Assembly: GCA_017510605.1 (NCBI GenBank)
Contig: JAFWMQ010000008.1
Coordinates: 18,234 to 82,233 of the forward strand
Length of the DNA: 64,000 bases
Direction of reading: 5' to 3'
DNA from: Clostridiales bacterium
GTDB lineage: Bacteria; Bacillota; Clostridia; Saccharofermentanales; Saccharofermentanaceae
Shown in pieces: positions 26,621 to 34,049 of this stretch; position 1 is the stretch's first letter; every line of letters starts with the position of its first letter. Under the pieces are notes generated by a model. That model worked only from the letters and a program-made list of their open reading frames with translations, had not been told where the DNA came from and searched no databases. The position numbers were made by a program, and so were the translations under genes.

Positions 26621-27062
26621 ATCTGAACCGGTCATAAGATCTGCTGATCTTAGTGACATTAAAAGAATCATGGCATTGGAAGAAGGCTCTATCATTCATC
26701 CCTGGACATCCGGAGATATAGAGACACTTATTACCGATTGTAACAAGGAGTGTCTTGTTGCGGATCTCGCGGGAGAAGTTGTCGGATATGTCGGTGCAGA
26801 GACTGTTTTGGACGAATGCAATATAGGAAATATAGTCGTAGACAAAGACAGAAGAGGAAGGGGAATTGCCACGATACTGATGGACAATCTCCTGAATGAT
26901 CTGAAGAACCGCGGCATTAAAAAGATATTCCTGGAAGTTGAGAGCAATAATGCTCCCGCAATGGCACTCTACGGGAAGACAGGCTTTGTAAGATATGGCC
27001 AAAGACGTGATTATTACGGGCAGGGTAAGGACGCTGTCCTGATGAGTAAAGACCTCTGTTGA
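26613..27062 (+). CDS. rimI: Ribosomal-protein-alanine N-acetyltransferase
   Basis: The 149-residue GNAT protein has the RimI order: HPWTSGDIETLI near the N-terminus, NIVVDKDRRGRGIATILM (acetyl-CoA loop), FLEVESNNAPAMALYGKTGFVRYGQRRDYYGQGKDAVLM at the end. The tsaE-tsaB-rimI order is standard in Firmicutes. An upstream frame exists, but the ATG eight bases inside tsaB, preceded by CAGGAAAA, is the natural start. Confidence 0.93.
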   Translation: MNESEPVIRSADLSDIKRIMALEEGSIIHPWTSGDIETLITDCNKECLVADLAGEVVGYVGAETVLDECNIGNIVVDKDRRGRGIATILMDNLLNDLKNRGIKKIFLEVESNNAPAMALYGKTGFVRYGQRRDYYGQGKDAVLMSKDLC

Positions 27063-27203
27063 TATTTTTACCAAAAGGTTTTAACAAAATTTCCGCATTT
27101 GGGTTAAATAGTCGAAATTAGGCATTCGGGCTTGTTTTTGGTTGATTTTCGAAGGACTCAAAAATATACTTATGTCGTATTTTAAGAGGGGACGTACCTG
27201 TTT

Positions 27204-27470
27204 ATGACTAAAGAAAAGATTGTTTTTGATTGTGAAGATGCTTTGCAGATGAAGGCCGTTGCGGTCATGATCCAGAAAGCTTCTCAGTATCACAGTACAA
27301 TCTATATCGTACGCAGCGGAAGAAGAGCCAATGCAAAGAGTCTTTTAGGTGTTATGTCCCTTGGAATCGAGAATGGCGCCGAGATCGAGATCGAAGCAAA
27401 CGGCGACGATGAGAGAGAAGCTTGCGAAGCTCTTGTCTCCCATTTAAAGAATCCTAAGATCGCAGTGTAA
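27204..27470 (+). CDS. Crh-like HPr-family protein lacking the phosphotransfer His
   Basis: An 88-residue HPr fold. The position of the PTS phosphorylation site His15 holds Gln15 (DALQMKA instead of GLHARPA), while the regulatory Ser46 is intact (ANAKSLLGVMSLG). This is the pattern of Bacillus Crh, which is phosphorylated only by HPr kinase on Ser46 and acts as a CcpA partner. It should therefore signal, not transport sugar. Its TAA overlaps the uvrC ATG by one base, a setting unlike the yvcJKL-crh cluster of Bacillus. Confidence 0.85.
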   Translation: MTKEKIVFDCEDALQMKAVAVMIQKASQYHSTIYIVRSGRRANAKSLLGVMSLGIENGAEIEIEANGDDEREACEALVSHLKNPKIAV

Positions 27471-29341
27471 TGCCCGCCGGTAAATTTGACGCCAGGCTGG
27501 ACACTGTCCCGTTAAGCCCCGGAGTGTACCTTATGAAGGACTCTTCGGGCTGTGTTATTTATGTAGGCAAAGCGAAGAAATTAAGGAACAGGCTTAAGAG
27601 TTATTTCGGAGGCGGAGTTATATCCAGTCCTAAGGTCAGGGCCATGGTGTCACATGTCGCTGACTTTGAATACACTGTCGTCGGTTCCGAGCCTGAGGCG
27701 CTGCTCCTCGAAAACAATCTCATCAAGAGATATCAGCCAAAATACAATATCCTCCTGAGGGATGACAAAGGATATCCTTATATCTGCGTTACTTTGAATG
27801 AGGCCTATCCCAGGGTTTTCAAGGCGTTCAGGCCTGACCCGGAAGCCAGGAAAAACGGCGCGAGATACTATGGACCGTATATGGGATCTGACTGCTTTGA
27901 AGTCCTTAAAACGATATCCGATATCTTCCCTCTGAAAAGATGTAAAAAAGTCTTCCCGAGAGATATCGGCAAAGAAAGACCGTGTCTTAATTACCATATC
28001 GGAAAATGCATGGCGCCCTGTCTCGGTACAGTAAAAAGCGAAGATTACCGTGCCATGACCGATCAGATCGTCCAGTTTTTCGAAGGAAAATACGACGGTA
28101 TTGAGAAAGACATCAAAGAGCAGATGGAACTGTGTTCTGCAAACCTTGAATTTGAGAAGGCCGGTGTTCTGAGAGACCGGCTCTATGCGCTGCGGGCTAT
28201 AAGGCAGAACCAGAGGGTATATCTTGATATAGAGCGTGATGTTGATGCGATAGGTCTCTATTCTGACTGCGGTGAGACCTGCGTCAGGAAACTCGAATTA
28301 AGACAGGGAAGAATAGTGGGTTCTTCTACATATTTCTTTGCGGGAGAAGAGGAAGACAAGGAGGAGATCCTGAAGAATTTCATAATGCAGTACTATGAGG
28401 ACGCTCCGTTTATTCCGCCCCTGATCCTGGTTCCGTACAGGATGGAAGATGACGATCTTGAAGTCATCGAGAAGACGCTTACCGAGAAGCTCGGCAGGAA
28501 TTGCAGGCTTCATGTTGCTGAGCGCGGCGAGCTCCGTGAGTTATCTGATCTTGCCGGCAGCAACGCGCGCGAAATGATGGTAAGAAGGATATTAAGAGGC
28601 GGTGCCGCAAATGCCGATCCTTCTGTTCCTTTGAGATATCTTGAAGAACTCCTTGGCGCTCCTGAAGGAAGGATCTCAAGGGCTGAATCATTCGATATTT
28701 CCAACCTCGGCAATGATGATATCTGTGCCGGCATGGTCGTTTTCAAAGACGGCAGGGCAGACAAGCAATCATACAGATTATTCAAGATGAAAAGAGTCGA
28801 AACCCAGGATGACTATCAGTCTATGAGAGAGACTCTGGAAAGAAGATTTTCTCATAATGAGAATGACGGTTTTAAATATCCCGATATCATCCTGGTCGAT
28901 GGCGGAAAGGGTCAGCTGGATGCGGTCGCTTCCGTTGTCAGGAGCATGAAAGGAACAGAGGGGATATATCTTGCCGGAATGGTCAAGAATGACCATCATA
29001 AAACAGCGGGGATCGTTTTCGAAGACGGCCGCGAGATAAGACTTGAAGGACGTACTCTGACCGACAGTGAGATAGGTCTGTTGAGATTTCTAACTACAGT
29101 CCAAAACGAAGTGCACAGGTTCGCGATCTCTTACCAGCACAAACTGGCCGGCAAACGGAACATAAGATATAAACTCGAAAACATTGAGGGAATAGGTCCC
29201 GCCAAGCGAAAGAATCTTCTCTCTCATTTTGGTACAATAAAGGCTGTGGAAAACGCTTCCGAAGAGGAGCTGAAAGAAGCCAAAGGCATATCGGAAAAGG
29301 ATGCATCGGCAATATATCATTATTTCCACGGGGAGTCTTGA
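27470..29341 (+). CDS. uvrC: Excinuclease ABC subunit C
   Basis: The 623-residue UvrC has an N-terminal GIY-YIG nuclease (SPGVYLMKDSSGCVIYVGKAKKLRNRL), a UVR motif around residues 205-240, an RNase H-like domain (FDISN, ILVDGGKGQLDAV) and C-terminal helix-hairpin-helix (LENIEGIGPAKRKNLLSHFG). It makes both incisions in nucleotide excision repair with UvrAB. It is coupled to the HPr-like gene by TAATG and to the next gene by TGATG. Confidence 0.97.
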   Translation: MPAGKFDARLDTVPLSPGVYLMKDSSGCVIYVGKAKKLRNRLKSYFGGGVISSPKVRAMVSHVADFEYTVVGSEPEALLLENNLIKRYQPKYNILLRDDKGYPYICVTLNEAYPRVFKAFRPDPEARKNGARYYGPYMGSDCFEVLKTISDIFPLKRCKKVFPRDIGKERPCLNYHIGKCMAPCLGTVKSEDYRAMTDQIVQFFEGKYDGIEKDIKEQMELCSANLEFEKAGVLRDRLYALRAIRQNQRVYLDIERDVDAIGLYSDCGETCVRKLELRQGRIVGSSTYFFAGEEEDKEEILKNFIMQYYEDAPFIPPLILVPYRMEDDDLEVIEKTLTEKLGRNCRLHVAERGELRELSDLAGSNAREMMVRRILRGGAANADPSVPLRYLEELLGAPEGRISRAESFDISNLGNDDICAGMVVFKDGRADKQSYRLFKMKRVETQDDYQSMRETLERRFSHNENDGFKYPDIILVDGGKGQLDAVASVVRSMKGTEGIYLAGMVKNDHHKTAGIVFEDGREIRLEGRTLTDSEIGLLRFLTTVQNEVHRFAISYQHKLAGKRNIRYKLENIEGIGPAKRKNLLSHFGTIKAVENASEEELKEAKGISEKDASAIYHYFHGES

Positions 29342-30057
29342 TGGCAATCTATGCGCTGGCTGATCTTCACCTGTCCCTGAGCTGCCCCGACAAATCGATG
29401 GAGGTGTTCGGGCATTCCTGGGGTGACTACATCTCGAGGGTGGAGGAGAATTGGAGGAATACCGTCTCTGAGGAGGACACGGTACTCATTCCCGGCGATA
29501 TTTCATGGGCTACTTATTTTGATAAGGCTGAAGAGGATTTCCGGTTTATCTCTGACCTTCCCGGAAGAAAACTCCTTTCTCGCGGCAATCACGATTACTG
29601 GTGGACAACGATGAAGAAGATGGAAGAATTCCTTGCGCTGAAAGGCTTTGATGATCTTGAGTTTGTAAGGACCAACGTCGTTGAAGCAGAAGGCTGTCTT
29701 ATCTCGGGTACGAGAGGCTGGATGATAGAGACAAAGGAAAGCATTGAAGGTTCTGAGAACAGGAAGATCTACGAGCGTGAGAAATTAAGGATCGGGATGT
29801 GTATAGACAAGCTTAATGAAGCCGATCCTGACCATTCAAAAAAACATCTGGTCATGATCCATTACCCGCCGTTGACCGCTAACCGGGAGTTTACGGAATT
29901 TGCCGACATGATGGCCGGAGGCGGAGTGGATATCTGCGTTTACGGACATCTTCACGGAAGAGCTCACCGCAAAGCTTTTGAGGGTAATTATGAAGGCACG
30001 GAGTTCATCTGCGCTTCGGCTGATTATGTGGATTTTTGTCCGGTGAAGATAATCTGA
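29341..30057 (+). CDS. Metallophosphoesterase (COG1768-type phosphohydrolase)
   Basis: The 238-residue calcineurin-like phosphoesterase has ADLHLSL (D-x-H), PGDISWATYF, LLSRGNHDYWW (GNHD) and VYGHLHGRAH (G-H-x-H), so the two-metal site is complete. Such proteins hydrolyse phosphomono- or diesters; the substrate is unknown. The ATG overlaps the uvrC stop by one base. It ends this operon. Confidence 0.9.
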   Translation: MAIYALADLHLSLSCPDKSMEVFGHSWGDYISRVEENWRNTVSEEDTVLIPGDISWATYFDKAEEDFRFISDLPGRKLLSRGNHDYWWTTMKKMEEFLALKGFDDLEFVRTNVVEAEGCLISGTRGWMIETKESIEGSENRKIYEREKLRIGMCIDKLNEADPDHSKKHLVMIHYPPLTANREFTEFADMMAGGGVDICVYGHLHGRAHRKAFEGNYEGTEFICASADYVDFCPVKII

Positions 30058-30178
30058 TATTTCCTGTTTTCTATCGGAAAACCCGAAGAACACAATTCAC
30101 GATGAAAAATAACGGACAAAAATTTTTTCAAGTCCGCAAACGCAATAAATAAAGGCATTTGCGGGATGTGTAAAATTA

Positions 30179-30206
30179 TTTTGATAGACAGATAAAATAT
30201 TATAAT
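30179..30206 (+). promoter_or_regulatory. Putative promoter before yicC
   Basis: TTTTGA (30179-30184), 16-bp spacer and perfect TATAAT (30201-30206) in an AT-rich tract. The next feature downstream is a terminator-like hairpin. Confidence 0.6.
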
Positions 30207-30218
30207 ATATAATAATTC

Positions 30219-30265
30219 AGAGCCAAAGCAGAGGGATATTCCCTTTTGCGGCGGCTCTTTTTTGT
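30219..30265 (+). terminator. Terminator-like hairpin in the yicC leader
   Basis: GAGCC-AAAGC...AGAGGGATATTCCCTTTT...GCGGC-GGCTC forms a compound stem followed by TTTTTTTG. It begins about 10 nt past the predicted transcription start, upstream of the yicC operon, so it fits an attenuator. Confidence 0.7.
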
Positions 30266-30290
30266 CTATATCTATTTTTGAGGTAATTAC

Positions 30291-31178
30291 ATGGCATACT
30301 CGATGACAGGCTTCGGCCGCGGCGAGAAAGTTTACGACACCAGAAAATATAATATTGAGATCAAATCCGTCAATTCAAGGTTCTGCGATATTTCGATCAG
30401 AATGCCGAGAATTTTCAATTTCCTGGACAATGATATCCGCCGTATCATTACCGACAGACTTTTGAGAGGTAAGATCGACGTTTTTATAAATTACGAGGAT
30501 CAGGGCGAGGCAGGCCAGAGCGTAACTGTTAATTCAGCTCTTGCAAAAGAGTATTCCGAGGCTGCCAAAGCTATCAGCGCTGTTACCGGAAGAGAAGATG
30601 ACTTCGGTGTTGCAAGATTAGCAACGATGCAGGATGTATTAAGCGTTACCCAGAATGAGATCGATGAGGAAGCTGCAGCAAAAGAACTCATTGAGACACT
30701 GAATCTTGCGATCGACGGAATGCTCGCTATGAGAAAGAGAGAGGGTGACAATCTCGTTGTATCGATCCTCTCCAAGATCGATTCTCTCGAAGGTTTAAGA
30801 GGCGAGGTAGTAACAAGAGCTCCTGAAGTAATTGAAGCTTATAAGCAGAAGCTGACAGCAAGGATCAATGAGATCCTTACCAGTGACCAAAGAGAATTCT
30901 ACGATGATAACCGCCTTGCTGCCGAAGTTGCGATCTTCGCAGACAAGTGTGCGATAGATGAAGAGATGGCAAGACTTTCAAGTCATTTCTCACAGGCAAA
31001 AAAGATCCTTGCTGAAGAAGGTCCTGTAGGAAAGAAGATGGATTTCCTTGTTCAGGAGATCAATCGTGAAGTAAACACGACCGGAAGTAAAGCAAATGAT
31101 ATAGAGATCACTTCAAGAGTTCTTTCAATGAAGAATCTGGTTGAAGAGATCAGGGAACAGATACAGAATCTCGTATAA
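30291..31178 (+). CDS. yicC: YicC-family endoribonuclease
   Basis: The 295-residue protein begins MAYSMTGFGRG, the YicC/YloC signature, with IEIKSVNSRF and C-terminal QEINREVNTTGSKANDIEIT. Family members are endoribonucleases linked to RNA turnover. It heads the yicC-remA-gmk-rpoZ cluster, the same order as in Bacillus, and the leader carries a terminator-like hairpin. Confidence 0.94.
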   Translation: MAYSMTGFGRGEKVYDTRKYNIEIKSVNSRFCDISIRMPRIFNFLDNDIRRIITDRLLRGKIDVFINYEDQGEAGQSVTVNSALAKEYSEAAKAISAVTGREDDFGVARLATMQDVLSVTQNEIDEEAAAKELIETLNLAIDGMLAMRKREGDNLVVSILSKIDSLEGLRGEVVTRAPEVIEAYKQKLTARINEILTSDQREFYDDNRLAAEVAIFADKCAIDEEMARLSSHFSQAKKILAEEGPVGKKMDFLVQEINREVNTTGSKANDIEITSRVLSMKNLVEEIREQIQNLV

Positions 31179-31191
31179 CGGAAGGCGTCAA

Positions 31192-31428
31192 ATGGCATCT
31201 GGATTTATCGACATCGGCTTCGGAAACATAGCTCAGGCATCACGCATTATTTGCGTTGCATCTGCAGAGTCATCACCCGTAAGACGCATGATGCAGGATT
31301 CCAAAGACAGAGGAATGCTTGTTGACTGCTGTGCAGGCAAGAAGTGCAAGTCGGTAATTGTAACGGACAGCGGGCTTGTGCTTACATCAGCACTTGCGAC
31401 TTCGGAAATAAAGGAGATGTTGGGATGA
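31192..31428 (+). CDS. remA: RemA-family DNA-binding regulator (DUF370)
   Basis: The 78-residue protein has IDIGFGNIAQASRIICVASAESSPVRRMM and SGLVLTSALATSEIK, the RemA signature. RemA is an octameric DNA-binding protein that controls matrix and osmoprotection genes in Bacillus. GGAAGG lies 7 nt before the ATG, although the frame is open 51 nt further up. Its stop overlaps the gmk start (ATGA). Confidence 0.93.
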   Translation: MASGFIDIGFGNIAQASRIICVASAESSPVRRMMQDSKDRGMLVDCCAGKKCKSVIVTDSGLVLTSALATSEIKEMLG

Positions 31429-32048
31429 GTGAATTCAGAGGATTGATAGTAGCTGTATCAGGTCCTTCAGGTGTCGGCAAGGGCACAGTCCTTGCGAGAG
31501 TTGAAGAACTTCTGGAACAGGCTAATCCCGGCAGTGTCGGTCATTCAATATCAGTTACGACAAGAGCTCCGAGAGGCCAGGAAAAAGACGGTGTTGAATA
31601 CTATTTCAGAACTGCTGAAGAGTTTGAGCAGATGATCAAGGACGGCAAGATCGTTGAGTACGACAAGTATGTTGATAACTACTACGGCACACCTTCAGAA
31701 CCGTTAGCCGAGATGGTCGGCAAGGGACAGGATGTTCTTTTCGATATAACCATTGAAGGAAGCCTTGCACTTAACCGCAAATTTGATGATGATACGGTCA
31801 CGATATTTATCCTCCCGCCTTCAATGGAAGAACTCGAGAACAGACTGAGGGGAAGAGGCACCGAGACTGAGGAGAAGATAAAGAAAAGACTCGAGCAGGC
31901 AAAGACCGAGATCAAACGTGCAGGTGAATTCGAATACCTTGTTACCAACGGCGATCTCGAACAGGCAGCAAGAGACATTCTTGCGATAATCACCGCGGAA
32001 AAGCTTAAGGCTTCGAAGAATATAAACACAGCTAAACAACTTGTATAA
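31425..32048 (+). CDS. gmk: Guanylate kinase
   Basis: The 207-residue protein has the P-loop VSGPSGVGKGTVLARV, SVTTRAPRGQEKDGVEYYF and ILPPSMEELENRLRGRGTE. It phosphorylates GMP to GDP. The start overlaps the remA stop by 4 nt with GGAG upstream; an in-frame extension of 27 codons inside remA is unlikely. Confidence 0.97.
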   Translation: MSEFRGLIVAVSGPSGVGKGTVLARVEELLEQANPGSVGHSISVTTRAPRGQEKDGVEYYFRTAEEFEQMIKDGKIVEYDKYVDNYYGTPSEPLAEMVGKGQDVLFDITIEGSLALNRKFDDDTVTIFILPPSMEELENRLRGRGTETEEKIKKRLEQAKTEIKRAGEFEYLVTNGDLEQAARDILAIITAEKLKASKNINTAKQLV

Positions 32049-32069
32049 AAGGAGAAGAGAGGTAAAAAG

Positions 32070-32507
32070 ATGTTAACAGATCCTTCAATTGAGAAACTCA
32101 AAGAGAAGTCGGCAAGCCCTTACGATCTTACTGTATTGGTCAGTAAGCGTGCCAGAGAATTGACTGACGGCGCACAGCCCATGATCGACGGAAAGGGTGC
32201 GGCAAATGTCGTATCACTTGCATGTCGTGAAGTTGCAGCTGATAAAGTCGTTGCAGTCAAGGGTGATGTAGAGGATGAGGCAGTTATCCCGATCACAAGA
32301 GAAGAGAAGATCAGAAGAAGAGAAGAGGCAGAGAACAGAAGAAAGATGCTCGAGGAAGAAAGAGCAGAGAGAATGTCTGTTACAGGCGGCCTTAACTCCA
32401 AAGGTTTAGATGGTCTTATTGATGCCCTTGCAGGCGGTGCTTCCGAGGAAGAGGAAGTTGTTTACGAAGAAGGCGAAGAAGAGCCTGAGACAGAAGACGA
32501 AGAATAA
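32070..32507 (+). CDS. rpoZ: RNA polymerase omega subunit with long charged tail
   Basis: Residues 1-75 match omega (MLTDPSIEKL, SPYDLTVLVSKRARELT, AANVVSLACREV). Omega binds beta-prime and helps polymerase assembly. The total of 145 residues exceeds the usual 70-90 because of a coiled, Arg/Glu-rich stretch (about 80-110) and an acidic Gly/Glu C-terminus. AGGAGAAGAGAGG lies before the ATG. gmk-rpoZ is the normal order. Confidence 0.93.
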   Translation: MLTDPSIEKLKEKSASPYDLTVLVSKRARELTDGAQPMIDGKGAANVVSLACREVAADKVVAVKGDVEDEAVIPITREEKIRRREEAENRRKMLEEERAERMSVTGGLNSKGLDGLIDALAGGASEEEEVVYEEGEEEPETEDEE

Positions 32508-32531
32508 TCGCAAGGGAGAATTTATAAGCAT

Positions 32532-33947
32532 ATGGCAGTAGAGAAAACAATGGATAAGATAGTCTCTCTTGCAAAGGTAAGAGGCTTCGTATATCCGGGC
32601 TCAGACATCTACGGCGGTCTCGCAAATTCATGGGACTACGGCCCGTTAGGTGTTCAGCTTAAGAATAACGTTAAAGCAGCATGGTGGAAGAAGTTCGTCC
32701 AGGAGAGTCCTTACAATGTTGGACTTGATGCTGCTATTATCATGAATCCCAAGACATGGGTTGCTTCCGGTCACGTAGGCGGATTCTCAGATCCGCTCAT
32801 CGACTGCAAGCAGTGCAAAGCGAGACAAAGAGCAGACAATCTCGTAGAGGATTGGAACAAGGAAAACGGAATCGAGAACGTACCTGTTGAAGGTATGAGC
32901 CCTGAGGAAATGGTAGCTTACATCAGAGAGAAGAACATTCCCTGTCCTGTATGCGGCGGCCACAACTTCACGGACATCCGTAAGTTCAATCTTATGTTCA
33001 AGACATTCATCGGTGTTACCGAAGATGCAACATCTGAAGTTTATTTAAGACCTGAGACAGCTCAGGGTATTTTCGTTAACTTCGCCAATGTTCAGCGTTC
33101 AGCCCGAAAGAAGCTTCCTTTCGGTATCTGCCAGATCGGTAAGTCTTTCAGAAACGAGATCACGCCCGGTAACTTTATCTTCCGTACAAGAGAGTTCGAG
33201 CAGATGGAATTAGAGTTCTTCTGCGAACCCGGAACAGACCTTGAATGGTTCGATTACTGGAAGACATTCTGCCACGACTGGCTCATCGGTCTTGGCATCA
33301 AGGAAGAGGAACTCCGTACGAGAGACCATGCCAAGGAAGAGCTTGCTTTCTATTCCAGAGCTACTACAGACTTCGAGTTTGCTTTCCCGTTCACTGACTG
33401 GGGCGAACTTTGGGGTATTGCAGACCGTACTGATTACGACCTTAAGCAGCATATGGAATTCTCCAAGCAGGATCTCACATACTTTGATCCCAACAAGAAC
33501 GAGAAGTACATTCCTTATGTTATCGAGCCTTCACTCGGTGCTGACCGTGTAACTCTCGCATTCCTCTGCTCGGCTTACGATGAGGAAGAGCTTGAAGGCG
33601 GAGACGTAAGAACGGTTATGCATTTCCATCCGTTCCTTGCGCCGATCAAGATCGGTGTGCTTCCTCTGTCAGCTAAGCTTACTGATAAGGCGCAGCCTAT
33701 TTTCGAGAAGCTCTCGAAAAAGTATATGTGCGAGCTCGATGACAGACAGAGCATCGGTAAGCGCTACAGAAGACAGGACGAGATCGGAACACCTTACTGT
33801 GTTGTTTACGACTTCGATTCCGAAGAGGACGGCTGCGTAACTATCAGAGAAAGAGACTCGATGAAGAACGTCGAATACGAACCCGGAAATATCAGATTCC
33901 CGATCGATAAACTGGAAGACTTTTTCAGCGACAAGTTCGATTTTTAA
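32532..33947 (+). CDS. glyS: Glycyl-tRNA synthetase, dimeric type
   Basis: A 471-residue class II synthetase: [15 protein letters not shown] and [12 protein letters not shown] near the start, motif 2 region [25 protein letters not shown], and C-terminal anticodon-binding domain. Two Cys pairs (CKQC at about 95, CPVC at about 138) suggest a zinc-binding insertion. It charges tRNA-Gly, two copies of which are in this window. It follows rpoZ by 24 nt, so is probably in the same operon. Confidence 0.96.
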   Translation: MAVEKTMDKIVSLAKVRGFVYPGSDIYGGLANSWDYGPLGVQLKNNVKAAWWKKFVQESPYNVGLDAAIIMNPKTWVASGHVGGFSDPLIDCKQCKARQRADNLVEDWNKENGIENVPVEGMSPEEMVAYIREKNIPCPVCGGHNFTDIRKFNLMFKTFIGVTEDATSEVYLRPETAQGIFVNFANVQRSARKKLPFGICQIGKSFRNEITPGNFIFRTREFEQMELEFFCEPGTDLEWFDYWKTFCHDWLIGLGIKEEELRTRDHAKEELAFYSRATTDFEFAFPFTDWGELWGIADRTDYDLKQHMEFSKQDLTYFDPNKNEKYIPYVIEPSLGADRVTLAFLCSAYDEEELEGGDVRTVMHFHPFLAPIKIGVLPLSAKLTDKAQPIFEKLSKKYMCELDDRQSIGKRYRRQDEIGTPYCVVYDFDSEEDGCVTIRERDSMKNVEYEPGNIRFPIDKLEDFFSDKFDF

Positions 33948-34049
33948 ATCACTATTTCTGATAAAATAAAACGATTAAGATTTCAAATCGGCTATAGGCC
34001 ATATGAGAAATAAAAAACGAATCTAATAAATGAAAGGCGGATAAAACTA

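Noticed and set aside
33948..34049. Riboswitch or T-box before ppdK
   Set aside because: The 102-nt gap shows only a short GGCTATAGGCC-type palindrome, no T-box sequence and no known riboswitch core.
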